DNA of 64,000 nucleotides from Cognatishimia activa (GCF_001458335.1 NZ_CYTO01000009.1:28155-92154), one strand, 5' to 3'. Shown: positions 51,044-61,207, numbered from the stretch's first letter. The notes: a model not told the origin generated them from the letters alone. Numbers and translations are program-made.

Positions 51044-51951
51044 TGGAGACTTCAGATCTAAAAACCGCGCTTTTGGTTCAAAGCCACGGGAGCATCGCCG
51101 GGGCGGCTCGGGCGATGGATGTTAACCCATCTTCGATTTCACGCAGCCTTGCGGCGCTTGAATCGCGGCTCGGCATTCGGCTTTTTCATCGGACAACGCG
51201 CAGTCTTGCCCTGACAGATGAGGGCGCACGCTACTTGCATAGGGTCGCGCCGCTGCTGGATGAACTCGATGCAGCGCAGGACGAAATCGCAGCAGGGGTC
51301 AGAACCCCCGCTGGGCAATTGCGGATGACCGCTTCGGTCGCGTTCAGCGAGAAAGTGTTGGTGCCCGCATTGGCGCGGTTTCGTGATCTCTATCCCGGAA
51401 TTTCGGTGGATCTGCTGAGTGATGATCGCAATGTGGATCTGGCAGAACACGGGATCGATCTTGCCATCCGCCTTTCGCCGAGCCCGAAAGGCGACCTTAT
51501 TTCCACAAAGCTGATGGCAACCCGTTATCGGGTTGTGGCAAGCGCGGATTACCTTGGGGCGGCGGGCACGATTGCGCACCCGCGTGACTTGATGGGGCAC
51601 AATTGCTTGCGCTTTGCTTTGCCGGGTGTGCCGAACCAATGGCGATTTAAAGATGGGGAGGGTGCCGAGACCGTCGTCCCGGTGGATGGCTTGTTACGGA
51701 TTTCCAATGCTCTTGTTTTGCGCAACGCCGCTTTGTCCGGCATGGGTGTTGCCATGTTGGCGGATTGGTTGGTTGGCGAGGATATTGAGGCCGGTCGGTT
51801 GGTGGATGTCCTTCCTGATCATCTCTGTACCGCAACCGAATTTGAGACCGCTGCTTGGTTGCTCTATCCAAACCGAAAATACCTGCCGCAGAAAGTGCGT
51901 GTGATGATCGACCATCTTAAAGTGTCAGTAAGTTCGCCAGAACGAAACTAG
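51043..51951 (+). CDS. LysR family transcriptional regulator
   Basis: A 302 aa regulator. Winged helix at residues 1-60 (METSDLKTALLVQSHGSIAGAARAMDVNPSSISRSLAALESRLG), followed by a type 2 periplasmic-binding-like effector domain. The second domain start 'LRMTASVAFSEKVLVPALARFRDLYP' resembles DhcR/TsaR-like members. It is divergent from an SDR gene with a LysR box between. The effector is unknown. Confidence 0.92.
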   Translation: METSDLKTALLVQSHGSIAGAARAMDVNPSSISRSLAALESRLGIRLFHRTTRSLALTDEGARYLHRVAPLLDELDAAQDEIAAGVRTPAGQLRMTASVAFSEKVLVPALARFRDLYPGISVDLLSDDRNVDLAEHGIDLAIRLSPSPKGDLISTKLMATRYRVVASADYLGAAGTIAHPRDLMGHNCLRFALPGVPNQWRFKDGEGAETVVPVDGLLRISNALVLRNAALSGMGVAMLADWLVGEDIEAGRLVDVLPDHLCTATEFETAAWLLYPNRKYLPQKVRVMIDHLKVSVSSPERN

Positions 51952-51976
51952 CACTAGTTTTGCTGCACTTTCTGCG

Positions 51977-52104
51977 TTGACTCCCTGCAAAACGCCTCTA
52001 TAAGCCGCCTTTCATTGGTGTTGGTGGACCTCGCAAGAGGAACCCTGTCATCCCAGCCAAATCTGGGAAGAGGACAACGCCCTTCGAAAACCTAAACGAA
52101 GGAG
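51977..52104 (+). promoter_or_regulatory. rpsD promoter and structured leader
   Basis: TTGACT (51977-51982), 16-nt spacer and TATAAG (51999-52004) form a strong promoter, followed by three hairpins: CCTC/GAGG (52029-52040), CCCAG/CTGGG (52052-52067) and CCTTCG/CGAAGG (52081-52102). The last overlaps the Shine-Dalgarno AAGGAG, so it can hide the start site. S4 is known to repress its own translation in other bacteria; whether this leader binds S4 is inference. Confidence 0.55.
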
Positions 52105-52112
52105 ATCAGCAG

Positions 52113-52733
52113 ATGACTAAGAGAACTGCTGCCAAGTACAAAATTGATCGCCGCATGGGCGAGAACATCTGGGGCCGTCCTAAGTCCCCTCTGAACCGTC
52201 GCGAATATGGCCCAGGCCAGCACGGTCAGCGCCGTAAAGGCAAACTTTCCGACTTCGGTATCCAGCTGCGCGCGAAGCAAAAGCTGAAAGGTTACTACGG
52301 CGACCTGACCGAGAAACAATTCCGTCGCATCTATGGCGAAGCGGAACGTGTAAAAGGCGATACTGGTGAAAACCTGATCGGTCTGCTGGAGCGCCGTCTG
52401 GACGCTGTTGTGTACCGCGCGAAATTCGTTCCAACCGTATTTGCGGCGCGTCAGTTCGTGAACCACGGCCACGTGGAAGTGAACGGCAAGAAAGTGAACA
52501 TCGCGTCTTACCGTGTTAAAGAAGGCGACGTGATCTCTGTACGTGATCGTTCCAAGCAACTGGCGGTTCTGCTGGAAGCGGTTCAATTGCCAGAGCGTGA
52601 CGTGCCTGACTACATCGACGCGGACCACTCCAAAATGACAGCAACTTTCGTACGCGCACCGGGCCTGTCCGACGTGCCATACCCAGTTGTTATGGAACCA
52701 AACCTGGTTGTTGAATTCTACGCGAAGAACTAA
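52113..52733 (+). CDS. rpsD: 30S ribosomal protein S4
   Basis: A 206 aa primary rRNA-binding protein of the small subunit. '[21 protein letters not shown]' and '[20 protein letters not shown]' match alphaproteobacterial S4, and an S4 RNA-binding domain follows near residues 95-155 ([22 protein letters not shown] ... [15 protein letters not shown]). The gene stands alone, as usual in alphaproteobacteria, with its own promoter and terminator. Confidence 0.98.
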   Translation: MTKRTAAKYKIDRRMGENIWGRPKSPLNRREYGPGQHGQRRKGKLSDFGIQLRAKQKLKGYYGDLTEKQFRRIYGEAERVKGDTGENLIGLLERRLDAVVYRAKFVPTVFAARQFVNHGHVEVNGKKVNIASYRVKEGDVISVRDRSKQLAVLLEAVQLPERDVPDYIDADHSKMTATFVRAPGLSDVPYPVVMEPNLVVEFYAKN

Positions 52734-52759
52734 TCTTCGCCGACATTCGAATACGAAGA

Positions 52760-52791
52760 AACCGCGCTGGGAAATCAGCGCGGTTTTTTTG
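52760..52791 (+). terminator. Rho-independent terminator of rpsD
   Basis: Stem AACCGCGCTG/CAGCGCGGTT with loop GGAAAT, followed by a run of seven or more T. Confidence 0.92.
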
Positions 52792-52988
52792 TTTGGGGGC
52801 GGAAGAACAATGAAAGACGGGTTTTCTTGGTCTTTAAGCTGACAGCGCAATCATGTGCATAGTTTTGCATTCGTCGCGCTGCCGCATGTCCGCTTTGAGC
52901 CCATGATGGACATTGAAATAAGGTGCTCAGGTTGATCGGGAGCATAGCGCGAGGTAGATTTTGTCGAAACAGCAAGAAAGGGTCCGCT

Positions 52989-53372
52989 TTGGATAAGCAA
53001 GTCATCAATCACCCCGATATGCCGGCGCCTTACGGCGCGTATTCTACGGCCATCCGTGCGGGGGACTTTATTTTTGTATCCGGTCAGGCTGGCATTATTC
53101 CGAAGTCAGGAGCCAAGGCAGGCGAAGACTTCGAAAGTCAGGCAAGGCAGGCTTTTGAGAACCTTAAGACATGTCTCGAGTGCTCTGGTTCTTCGATGAA
53201 CGACGTGGTGAAAGTTATCACTTGGCTGGGCGACGCTGAAGAACGCGCCGCCCTCAATGACCTTTTTGGCGAGTATTTCCCCATTGATCCACCCGCGCGT
53301 TCCACTCCCATCGTGGACCTTCCCATGGGGTTATTGCTCTCAATTGAGGCGACAGCAATTGCTCGAGATTGA
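52989..53372 (+). CDS. RidA/YjgF/Rid family protein
   Basis: A 127 aa trimeric protein that hydrolyses reactive enamine/imine intermediates of amino-acid metabolism. 'PYGAYSTAIRAGDFIFVSGQ' near the N-terminus and 'VVKVITWLGDAEERAALNDLFGEYF' are characteristic. The usual catalytic Arg region reads 'PPARSTPIVDLPMG', with Arg in the expected place. TTG at 52989 is chosen because AAAGGG lies 6 nt before it and it gives the normal length; the frame is open to a GTG at 52923. Confidence 0.9.
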   Translation: MDKQVINHPDMPAPYGAYSTAIRAGDFIFVSGQAGIIPKSGAKAGEDFESQARQAFENLKTCLECSGSSMNDVVKVITWLGDAEERAALNDLFGEYFPIDPPARSTPIVDLPMGLLLSIEATAIARD

Positions 53373-53519
53373 GGTCTACAAACGAACGGCAAAAAAGTCC
53401 GCAGAGCGGTTTTTGGGCTTCACTGAATATGAGCTGGCCGATGCTAGTATCGGTGTTTTGTTTTAGCGGCGCCTTCCTCCAATTAAGGAGAAAGGCAAAG
53501 CTTAATTAGATCAACCGAA

Positions 53520-54698
53520 CTAGTCAGTCGCCGGCGTCGCCTTCATGCTGCGAAGTACCGCAAAGCCCAGCAGTCCAGACAGGACAGACCCAAAGATCAC
53601 ACCCAAGCGGACCGCGTTCATGGTCTCGTCGGCACCAAAGGCAAGCGAGCCAACAAACAAGCTCATGGTGAAGCCGATCCCAGTCAGGCAAGCGACACCG
53701 TAGAGGTGAAACCAATTGATCCCATCGGGCAATTTCGCAATGCCGCTTTTGACGCCGATGAATGTCAGCGCGACAACGCCCATTTGTTTGCCAAGGAACA
53801 GGCCAGCGGCGATACCCAGAGTCAGCGGCTGCGTGAGGTCGCTCACAGACAGACCGGAAAGGCTGACGCCCGCGTTGGCGAAGGCAAAGATCGGCAAGAT
53901 CATATAGGCGACCCAAGGGTGCAATGCGTGCTCGACCTTATACAGCAGAGCTTTTTCGCCGTTCTTTTCCTTCAGCGGAATGGTCAGGGCGATGAGCACC
54001 CCGGCAAGTGTCGCGTGTACGCCTGACTTGAGAACGAACACCCACATGATCACGCCAATGATTATGTAGGGGGCGATCCGCTGAATGCCCATTCGGTTCA
54101 GGACGACTGCACCTGCGAAGCCGAGCATTGAGAAGGTCAGCGCGTTCGTCGAAAGCTCAGACGTATAAAACAGGGCGATAATGATGATCGCGCCAAGGTC
54201 ATCGATGATGGCAACCGCCAGCAGGAAGACTTTCAATGCGACAGGTGCTCGGCTGCCTAACAGCGCCAAAACCCCCAAGGCAAAGGCGATGTCCGTCGCA
54301 GCAGGGATCGCCCAGCCGTTCAGGTTTTCAGGTGTGCCAAGGTTGATCATGACATACACAAGGCCCGGAACCGCCATGCCGCCGATCGCGGCCATTATGG
54401 GCAGGATGGCTTTGTCAAAGCTGGAAAGCTCGCCAAGCAACACCTCTCGTTTGATCTCTAGCCCGATCAAAAAGAAGAAGATCGCCATGAGGCCATCGTT
54501 GATCCACAAAAGCGCGGGTTTTGAGATTTCAAAGGTCCCAATGCCAACGCGGATATTGGTGTCCAAAACAGATGTATAAAGCTCTGCAAGCCCGGTGTTT
54601 GCAAAGAGCATCGCCAAGACGGCGACCCCCATCAACACAAGCCCGGCGCTGGCTTCCATCTGCATAAATTGCTGAATTCTTGAAAGTGTTTTTTCCAT
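53520..54698 (-). CDS. nhaA: Na+/H+ antiporter NhaA
   Basis: A 392 aa inner-membrane antiporter that exports Na+ in exchange for protons. Eleven to twelve helices; the central 'ATDIAFALGVLALLGSR' and 'AIIDDLGAIIIIALFYT' contain the two adjacent Asp that bind ions. 'WINDGLMAIFFFLIGLEIKRE' and the late 'GIGFTMSLFVGSLAF' are also typical. It fits a marine organism. It stands alone. Confidence 0.97.
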   Translation of the reverse strand: MEKTLSRIQQFMQMEASAGLVLMGVAVLAMLFANTGLAELYTSVLDTNIRVGIGTFEISKPALLWINDGLMAIFFFLIGLEIKREVLLGELSSFDKAILPIMAAIGGMAVPGLVYVMINLGTPENLNGWAIPAATDIAFALGVLALLGSRAPVALKVFLLAVAIIDDLGAIIIIALFYTSELSTNALTFSMLGFAGAVVLNRMGIQRIAPYIIIGVIMWVFVLKSGVHATLAGVLIALTIPLKEKNGEKALLYKVEHALHPWVAYMILPIFAFANAGVSLSGLSVSDLTQPLTLGIAAGLFLGKQMGVVALTFIGVKSGIAKLPDGINWFHLYGVACLTGIGFTMSLFVGSLAFGADETMNAVRLGVIFGSVLSGLLGFAVLRSMKATPATD

Positions 54699-54847
54699 GA
54701 TTTCCCTGTCGCGTGATCCCTCGACCTATATAGAGACAATACGGAAGCTTGGAACATTCGGTCAGTCCAAATTACCCAAATTCCGGCCAAAATGCGCGGT
54801 TTTGGCGCGGTTCTGGGCAGAGGATGACCGTCAGCGGCTTAGGGGCG

Positions 54848-55594
54848 CTAGAAACTGGATCGGAATTGCGTCGGTGTCATGCCTGTGAAGTCCCGGAATG
54901 CCGTATTGAATGCGGACAATGAGTTATAGCCGACGGAAAAGGCGATTTCGGTGATGCCTCGTTGTGGGTCTGCAAGGGCCTCGATGGCTTTGTTCATGCG
55001 CAGACGACGCAGAGCCTGTCGCCAAGTCATGCCCAATTCGTCGGAAAACCTGCGCGCTAGCGTTCGTGAACTCATGGCAACAGCGTTGGCGATTTCCTCA
55101 AAGTTTGGGTCAGCGGTTAATCGGGCTTCGGTCAAGGCCAATGCCTTGCGGACCGCGTCAGATTGGCCTGTGGGCAGAACTGCGGGGGAAGGGCTTTCAG
55201 CCAGCTTCCATACATTCGCGGCGAGCAGCTTAAACAAGTGCAAACCGTAGTCGTCCAACTGGCTGTCCGGGCCATAGTCGCGGCAGGCCAAGACCAGCTC
55301 TTTTGCCAAGGGAGTCATCTCAAATACCGATAGGCTCGTCTTTGGTTCATCGACGAATTCGGTGTCGAATAGAACCGAGCAAGCTGACAGTTGCTGAGGC
55401 ATGGTGACCGTGATTTCGCGGCCAGCGCAAATGAGCGCCGCGCGCGCTGGGGGCAGGGTCCAACCGCGCCCTTCGGCCTCAAGCCGCATGCTGCCTTTAG
55501 ACGCATAGAGCAGGTAGTGGCGATCCATGACCAGGGTCTTGGATGGCTCTGGGTCAAAGTCTTTCACAAAGGCATAAGCAGCGGGCAATGTCAT
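54848..55594 (-). CDS. AraC family transcriptional regulator
   Basis: A 248 aa regulator. The C-terminal 100 residues contain two helix-turn-helix motifs (LTADPNFEEIANAVAMSSRTLARRFSDELGMTWRQALRRLRM and ITEIAFSVGYNSLSAFNTAFRDFTGMTPTQFR). The N-terminal part is a cupin-like sensor domain. Targets unknown; upstream of it lie the ABM-domain and methyltransferase genes on the same strand. Confidence 0.93.
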   Translation of the reverse strand: MTLPAAYAFVKDFDPEPSKTLVMDRHYLLYASKGSMRLEAEGRGWTLPPARAALICAGREITVTMPQQLSACSVLFDTEFVDEPKTSLSVFEMTPLAKELVLACRDYGPDSQLDDYGLHLFKLLAANVWKLAESPSPAVLPTGQSDAVRKALALTEARLTADPNFEEIANAVAMSSRTLARRFSDELGMTWRQALRRLRMNKAIEALADPQRGITEIAFSVGYNSLSAFNTAFRDFTGMTPTQFRSSF

Positions 55595-55618
55595 GGTGAT
55601 AGCTTAGCCCGTTTCGGA

Positions 55619-55915
55619 TCAATCCGCGATGGGGTCTGCTTGAAAGCGTTTGGAAATCGGAGCCGCGGTCATGAGCGGTGCAAGTTTTGCGCCGCTGTCA
55701 TTAAAGCTGCTTGAAGCCAGGTACTGCTGAAAGCTGTCTGTCGTTTCCCATTCTTGGACCAGCATGATTTGGCCATCCGTCTGCGGATTGATGAAGGGTT
55801 GGTATATCCGACACCCTTGCATCGCGTACACGTCGGGCGCGGCTGACAGCAAAACATCAAGCGCGTCTTCTAAGTCTATTGCTGCGGTTTGAATGGTGAC
55901 ATGAGCGATCAGCAT
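55619..55915 (-). CDS. Antibiotic biosynthesis monooxygenase (ABM) domain protein
   Basis: A 98 aa protein of the dimeric alpha-beta barrel fold (MLIAHVTIQTAAIDLEDALDVLLSAAPDVYAMQGCRIYQPF ... LVQEWETTDSFQQYLAS). Members act as quinone-forming oxygenases or haem degraders; the substrate here is unknown. ATG at 55915 overlaps the methyltransferase stop by 7 nt, so it is cotranslated with it; a longer frame upstream is the shadow of the methyltransferase. Confidence 0.85.
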   Translation of the reverse strand: MLIAHVTIQTAAIDLEDALDVLLSAAPDVYAMQGCRIYQPFINPQTDGQIMLVQEWETTDSFQQYLASSSFNDSGAKLAPLMTAAPISKRFQADPIAD

Positions 55916-56517
55916 GCAAGTGATCCTTTCGGTTTTTGGAAGACATAGCCTTGAGACACCCGCGCTGGGACGCCCAAAGGGAATGGGACTGTGGCGCAAT
56001 GAACGAGCCCGGCATTCGCCCCTATGTCTTTTATTTTTGACTCTGAGAACCAGCGATGGCGCCATTTCAGCCAAATGAAGAACTGGCAGAGATGTGGCTT
56101 TGAAACGGCCAATAGAATGCACCCGCCGGGGGCGGTGATCCTCGCAATATGCCCCAATGCTTCTATCGGGCCGGGACAATGCTCGATCACATGGGCGCAG
56201 AGGACCATGTCATAGTGATTGTCTTGCTCTAGTGCTTGGAAATCCTGGCAAATGGTTTTGGCCCTGGGGTGATCCGATGCCGCTTGGTCCAGCATCGCCT
56301 GAGACTGATCGAGCAAGATATGCTCCAATGGGTTTTGACGCAGCTCGCAATAGGCTTTGGAAAACGCACCACTGCCGGCACCGACATCGATCAGATGTCG
56401 CGCTCTGTCCATTGGTGCGTGCTTTGCCAAGTGACTGTAGGCAGCGGGGAAGCCGTGGGTTTCCAACATGCCGCGCCATCTTGGAGCGGCGAGGGTATAG
56501 CGTTCGTGTAACTCCAT
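55909..56517 (-). CDS. Class I SAM-dependent methyltransferase
   Basis: A 202 aa enzyme with the SAM-binding motif LIDVGAGSGAFSKAYC near residue 43, and later motifs 'YDMVLCAHVIEHCPGP' and 'ITAPGGCILLAVSKP'. Substrate unknown. The overlapping ABM-domain gene downstream and the AraC gene on the same strand suggest a small regulated operon. Confidence 0.9.
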   Translation of the reverse strand: MELHERYTLAAPRWRGMLETHGFPAAYSHLAKHAPMDRARHLIDVGAGSGAFSKAYCELRQNPLEHILLDQSQAMLDQAASDHPRAKTICQDFQALEQDNHYDMVLCAHVIEHCPGPIEALGHIARITAPGGCILLAVSKPHLCQFFIWLKWRHRWFSESKIKDIGANAGLVHCATVPFPLGVPARVSQGYVFQKPKGSLAC

Positions 56518-56740
56518 GGTCTCTCCTTTGTTGCGTGCAAGGTAGCGGCCTGAAACCTGGCGATCTTGCGTGCAGCGGACAGAGAAGTGCTTGGATCAGA
56601 CAGTTTGCGCAATTCGGATGGCGGCCCCGATGTGTATTATCTTTGCCGCAAACTGGCGTATCCCGGGGTGCTATGCGACGAATTGCCATTTCCTCCCACC
56701 GGCGGAGGCTCTAGAACAAGAGCGAAGCAAAGGGGCCAAG

Positions 56741-57826
56741 ATGACGAAGATCGACGTTCAGCCGGGGATTATGGAAATTGCCTTGTACCAAAGCGGTGAG
56801 GCAACCATTGAGGGCGTCAGCGATATTGTGAAGCTGTCCGCCAATGAAAACCCATACGGGGCAGGGGATGCTGCCAAAGAAGCCTTCCGCAAGGCTGGCC
56901 AGAACATGCATCGCTATCCGGGAACTGATCACGCGGCGCTCCGTGGGGCGATTGGCGAAGTTCACGGGCTCAATGCGGATCAGATCATCTGTGGTGTTGG
57001 CTCTGACGAAGTTTTGCAGTTTATCTCTCAGTCCTTTGCCGGACCGGGGGATGAGATCATCTACACCGAGCACGGGTTTTCCATGTATCCGATCCTAGCG
57101 CACGCGTGCGGGGCGACGCCGGTGAAGGTGGCTGAACGCGAGCGCGTGGTGGATGTCGATGCGATCCTGAACGCGTGCACGGATAAAACAAAGATCGTGT
57201 TCATTGCGAACCCTGCAAACCCAACGGGTACCATGATCGGTGGCAATGAGATGGCGCGACTGGCCAAAGGTCTGCCCGAGGGCTGCCTTCTGGTCCATGA
57301 CGGGGCTTACACCGAATATGTCGAAGGCTTTGATGGCGGTGCTGGGCTGGTGGATAGCTGTGACAACGTGATCATGACGCGCACGTTTTCAAAGATCTAC
57401 GGGCTAGGTGGCTTGCGGGTCGGTTGGGGTTATGGACCGAAAGAGCTGATTGATGTGCTCAATCGCGTGCGCCAGCCGTTCAACCTGTCCAATATGCAGA
57501 TGGAAGTGGCTGAAGCTGCAGTGCGTGATACAGAATTTGTGGCGCGGTGCCGTTCAGATAACGCACGGCTTCGCGCGTGGTTGGCAGAAGCGTTGGCGGA
57601 ACTTGGCGTGCCGTCTGATACATCTTGTGCCAACTTTATTCTGGCGCGGTTTGCCTCTGAAGATGAAGCAAATGCGTGTGATGCGTTCCTTCGCAAGGAA
57701 GGCGTCATTGTTCGGAAAGTGGCGGGTTATGGCCTGCCCAATTGCTTGCGCATCACTGTCGGTGACGAGGCGGGCTGTCGTCGTGTAGCTTACGCCGTGA
57801 AGAGCTTTAAGGAACAGAAAGCATGA
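56741..57826 (+). CDS. hisC: Histidinol-phosphate aminotransferase
   Basis: A 361 aa PLP enzyme that transaminates imidazole-acetol phosphate or, in this context, prephenate or phenylpyruvate. '[16 protein letters not shown]' near the N-terminus, '[10 protein letters not shown]' and the PLP Lys in '[17 protein letters not shown]' near residue 220 are hallmarks. ATG at 56741 has AAGGGG upstream. It is coupled by an ATGA overlap to tyrC, so it may act as the aromatic aminotransferase of tyrosine/phenylalanine synthesis. Confidence 0.95.
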   Translation: MTKIDVQPGIMEIALYQSGEATIEGVSDIVKLSANENPYGAGDAAKEAFRKAGQNMHRYPGTDHAALRGAIGEVHGLNADQIICGVGSDEVLQFISQSFAGPGDEIIYTEHGFSMYPILAHACGATPVKVAERERVVDVDAILNACTDKTKIVFIANPANPTGTMIGGNEMARLAKGLPEGCLLVHDGAYTEYVEGFDGGAGLVDSCDNVIMTRTFSKIYGLGGLRVGWGYGPKELIDVLNRVRQPFNLSNMQMEVAEAAVRDTEFVARCRSDNARLRAWLAEALAELGVPSDTSCANFILARFASEDEANACDAFLRKEGVIVRKVAGYGLPNCLRITVGDEAGCRRVAYAVKSFKEQKA

Positions 57827-58752
57827 GCGCTGCGGACCAGCCGATTTATGGCCGTGTTGCCCTGATTGGTTTGGGTTTGATTGCGTCTTCCATGTTCTGG
57901 GGGATGAAACGCGCCGGATTGGCTGGCGAAGTCACGGGCTATGCGCGTTCGCAAGAAACCCGCGACACGGCGCGCAAGATTGGATTGTGTGATCAGGTTT
58001 TTGACAGCGCGCAAGAGGCCGTAAAAGACGCAGATTTGGTTGTGCTTTGCGTCCCTGTTGGCGTCATGGGGGCGGTCGCCAAAGACATCGCACCAGCTTT
58101 GAAGCCCGGCGCAACTGTTACTGATGTGGGTTCCGTCAAACGTCAAGTGATCGACGACGTGTCACCGCATTTGCCAACAGGCGTGCATTTCGTGCCAGCG
58201 CACCCATTGGCGGGGACAGAGCATTCGGGACCAGAGTCAGGGTTTGCCGAGTTGTTTGATAACCGCTGGTGCCTGCTGATTACGGACGCTGAAACGGATC
58301 GCACCGCAGCGGATAACTTGGCACGGTTCTGGCGCGGGCTGGGCTCGAATGTGGATGAAATGGAAGCGGATCACCATGATTTGGTGCTGGCCGTGACCTC
58401 CCACACGCCGCATCTGATTGCTTACACGATGGTGGGCGTCGCGGACGACTTGCGCCGCGTCTCTGAAAGCGAAGTCATCAAATATTCCGCGTCCGGTTTT
58501 CGTGATTTCACCCGGATCGCCGCCAGCGACCCAACCATGTGGCGGGATGTGTTTTTGAACAACAAAGACGCAACCCTTGAGATCCTTGGCCGTTTCACGG
58601 AAGAGCTTTTCGCTCTGCAACGGGCCATTCGTCAGGGGGATGGTGATCATTTGCACGACTATTTCACCCGGACCCGTGCCATTCGCCGTGGCATTATTGA
58701 AGCGGGCCAAGACACGGATGCGCCGGACTTTGGGCGCGGATCGGCCAGCTGA
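57823..58752 (+). CDS. tyrC: Prephenate/arogenate (cyclohexadienyl) dehydrogenase
   Basis: A 309 aa NAD(P)-dependent enzyme of tyrosine synthesis. The dinucleotide motif is '[17 protein letters not shown]', with Ala in place of the more usual Gly at the end. '[14 protein letters not shown]', '[18 protein letters not shown]' and '[13 protein letters not shown]' match TyrA/TyrC. It overlaps hisC and extensin gene by 4 and 1 nt. Confidence 0.95.
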   Translation: MSAADQPIYGRVALIGLGLIASSMFWGMKRAGLAGEVTGYARSQETRDTARKIGLCDQVFDSAQEAVKDADLVVLCVPVGVMGAVAKDIAPALKPGATVTDVGSVKRQVIDDVSPHLPTGVHFVPAHPLAGTEHSGPESGFAELFDNRWCLLITDAETDRTAADNLARFWRGLGSNVDEMEADHHDLVLAVTSHTPHLIAYTMVGVADDLRRVSESEVIKYSASGFRDFTRIAASDPTMWRDVFLNNKDATLEILGRFTEELFALQRAIRQGDGDHLHDYFTRTRAIRRGIIEAGQDTDAPDFGRGSAS

Positions 58753-59522
58753 TGCGGTTTGCGGCTTCGGTTCTTGCCTTGATCCTCGTGGCAACCACTG
58801 TTGCCGAAGCCAACGCGCCTTATCGATCGCTTCGTCCGGTGGCGCGGCAAGATGTTTTCCCTGTCGCTCTTCCAAGTTTTGCGCCAGCGCGAAGCCTTCG
58901 CCCGGTGATCCGTCCGCAAACCTTTGCGAACGTGTCTGCACCTAGAAAAAAACTGCCTGGCGTCAAAGGTGTCGCACGAAACGCGAGCAGCACCAAAGTC
59001 GGACGGATCTGCAAAGATCGCGACTTGCAAGGCACGCTCGTTGGCCGTGTTCCGGGTAAACTGGCGGGCTGCGGCGTGCGGGATGCGGTAAAGCTTTATT
59101 CAGTCAATGGAATAGCGCTTTCCACGCCAGCAGTCATGGAATGTGATGCCGCCCGGGCGCTGAAATCTTGGGTCGAAAGGGGCATGGAGCCTGCCGTTGG
59201 ACGCACCGGCGGCGGTGTCGTTAAGCTTGGCGTTGCTGCGGGCTATTCTTGCCGCACGCGGAACCATCGCCCGGGGGCTAAGATTTCCGAGCATGGCAAA
59301 GGCCGAGCGATTGATTTCTCAAGGTTTCATCTCAAGAACGGTGATCAAATCTCAGTCCTGAACGACTGGGGCAAAGGGAAATACGGCCGCATTCTGAAGA
59401 AGATGCACCGGTCCGCCTGCGGCCCGTTTGGCACGGTTTTGGGGCCTAACTCAGACCGCGCGCACAGAGATCACTTCCACTTCGACATCGCCAAACATCG
59501 TGGCGGCCCTTACTGCCGTTAA
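58752..59522 (+). CDS. Extensin-like C-terminal domain protein
   Basis: A 256 aa exported protein (signal [22 protein letters not shown]). The extensin-like domain covers residues 95-256: 'CGVRDAVKLYSVNGIALSTPAVMECDAARALKSW', 'YSCRTRNHRPGAKISEHGKGRAIDFSRFHL' with His and Asp in the positions of a metallo-peptidase-like site, and 'RDHFHFDIAKH'. It is probably a peptidoglycan-acting hydrolase. It starts within the tyrC stop and is cotranscribed. Confidence 0.9.
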   Translation: MRFAASVLALILVATTVAEANAPYRSLRPVARQDVFPVALPSFAPARSLRPVIRPQTFANVSAPRKKLPGVKGVARNASSTKVGRICKDRDLQGTLVGRVPGKLAGCGVRDAVKLYSVNGIALSTPAVMECDAARALKSWVERGMEPAVGRTGGGVVKLGVAAGYSCRTRNHRPGAKISEHGKGRAIDFSRFHLKNGDQISVLNDWGKGKYGRILKKMHRSACGPFGTVLGPNSDRAHRDHFHFDIAKHRGGPYCR

Positions 59523-59530
59523 GCTCCGCC

Positions 59531-60517
59531 TTAACGAAGAACCAGTTGTGGCGCGATACCAATGGGCAGGAAGCCTGCAAACGTGCGGCCATCTCTAAAG
59601 GTGAGCGTCAGGTCGATGTTTTCACCCGGACCAGACAGGGATGAAAACAGTCGCATGATCTGCTGAGCACCGTCGATCAGAAGTGGATCGATCTGACCAG
59701 AGTCGCGCGCAATATCGATCATGGCCTGCCATTCTTCCGCCCGCAGAGTCAGCTCTCCTTTCAGGAACTGGTTCTCATCGGTGGTCATCTCACCCACCGC
59801 TTGGATCAGCATCGGGCCCCATTGGGCTTTTGCGTTGCGGATGGTGATAGACTTTGGCTGAGGGCGGCGGTCGTTAAGCGCGTGGATATCCCAAGGGCGG
59901 TCAAATCCAACAGAGGCATCCACATCAAGCGCGCTCATGGTTTCAGGCAGGGCTGCGGTGCGTAGGGCTTGCGGTGGTGCAACGCCCTGACCTTGCAACG
60001 CAAACTGATAGAGCGCGTCGTCGTTTTCGTCCTGAGCCAAGGCAACCAGCAAGGATTGCGCGAAGATCGACCAATCCAGATCCGAGGTGATCTCTAGCGC
60101 TTCCGTTGCGAAGTTAGCGCGGTTCAACGCCAAGCTGGTGTTTGCATTGAACACCACCGAGGCTTTCATGTCGTCGCTCGCAATCCGCATTTTTTGCAGC
60201 GGTGATGACAGGGTCTGCTCGTTCGGCCACACGGCGATCAGGTGGTTGGGCTTATAGCTCAGCGCAAAAATCTGAAAAAACGGCGCGGACCATGCAATCC
60301 CCGTATCAGGGTCGGCCAGCTGGATATTGTCAAAGGTCGTGTCGATCCGGTTCGGGAAACCGCGCAAGTGCAGCTCTGTGTATTCTGCCTGCCAGTCTTC
60401 GCTGCGGCGATCCTCAAACCAAGCTTCATAAGCCGTCTTTGCTGCTTGGGCAGCAATGAACCAATAAGCAAACCACCCCAAAGCTGCCACCAAAACGATG
60501 ATCGTCATACGTCTCAT
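59531..60517 (-). CDS. DUF2125 family protein
   Basis: A 328 aa protein, anchored by an N-terminal helix (MTIIVLVAALGWFAYWFIAA) with a periplasmic body. 'HLRGFPNRIDTTFDNIQLADPDTGIAWSAPFFQIFALSYKPNHLIAVWP' is the DUF2125 hallmark. The family is alphaproteobacterial and of unknown role. Convergent with the extensin-like gene. Confidence 0.92.
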   Translation of the reverse strand: MRRMTIIVLVAALGWFAYWFIAAQAAKTAYEAWFEDRRSEDWQAEYTELHLRGFPNRIDTTFDNIQLADPDTGIAWSAPFFQIFALSYKPNHLIAVWPNEQTLSSPLQKMRIASDDMKASVVFNANTSLALNRANFATEALEITSDLDWSIFAQSLLVALAQDENDDALYQFALQGQGVAPPQALRTAALPETMSALDVDASVGFDRPWDIHALNDRRPQPKSITIRNAKAQWGPMLIQAVGEMTTDENQFLKGELTLRAEEWQAMIDIARDSGQIDPLLIDGAQQIMRLFSSLSGPGENIDLTLTFRDGRTFAGFLPIGIAPQLVLR

Positions 60518-60592
60518 GAAATGGCCCCTTTGCCTTGCCTGTGCTTTGGTGTTTAAACGCGCGGAATTGATTAGGCTAGATGGGAACGTCAG

Positions 60593-61120
60593 ATGGCACT
60601 TTGGGTGTTTGGATATGGGTCACTGTTGTGGAACCCTGGCTTTGACGTCGCTGAACAGGCGGTTGCCACTTTGCATGGTTGGCATCGCAGCTTTTGCATG
60701 TCCTCCATTCATCACCGGGGCAGCGAAGAGCATCCGGGCCTTGTCCTTGCACTTGATGCGGCGGCCGAGGGCCATTGTCATGGCCTTGCTTTGCGGGTGA
60801 AAGAAGGCACGGAAGATGCAGCTATGGCAGAACTGCGCGAGCGCGAGCTTGTGTCATCGGCGTATTTGGAAAAAGAGCTGCCTTTGACCTTGGCGGATGG
60901 GCGCGAAGTCACGGCAGTAACCTATGTAATTGATCCCAACCACGTGCAGTATATTCATCTGTCTCTTGAAGAGCAGGCCAATGTGATTTCAACCGCCGTT
61001 GGCGGGCGCGGGCCAAACACGGAATATCTATACAACACTGCCGCGCATTTGTCCGAACTGGGCATTCAAGATGAAGAGTTAGACTGGTTGTCGGCACGGG
61101 TGCGTGAAATCACCTCTTAA
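60593..61120 (+). CDS. ChaC-type gamma-glutamylcyclotransferase
   Basis: A 175 aa enzyme that degrades glutathione to 5-oxoproline and Cys-Gly. 'WVFGYGSLLWNPGF' near the start is the substrate-binding loop and the catalytic Glu is in 'LREREL' or a nearby Glu. Similar length to E. coli ChaC-like proteins. It stands alone. Confidence 0.92.
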   Translation: MALWVFGYGSLLWNPGFDVAEQAVATLHGWHRSFCMSSIHHRGSEEHPGLVLALDAAAEGHCHGLALRVKEGTEDAAMAELRERELVSSAYLEKELPLTLADGREVTAVTYVIDPNHVQYIHLSLEEQANVISTAVGGRGPNTEYLYNTAAHLSELGIQDEELDWLSARVREITS

Positions 61121-61207
61121 ACGCGTAGTTTTTGCAATAAACCTTGGCACATGGCCTGTGCGCCCTTAGGGTGAACGCGAATAATAACAGCGTCAGGAGC
61201 TGGCCAA

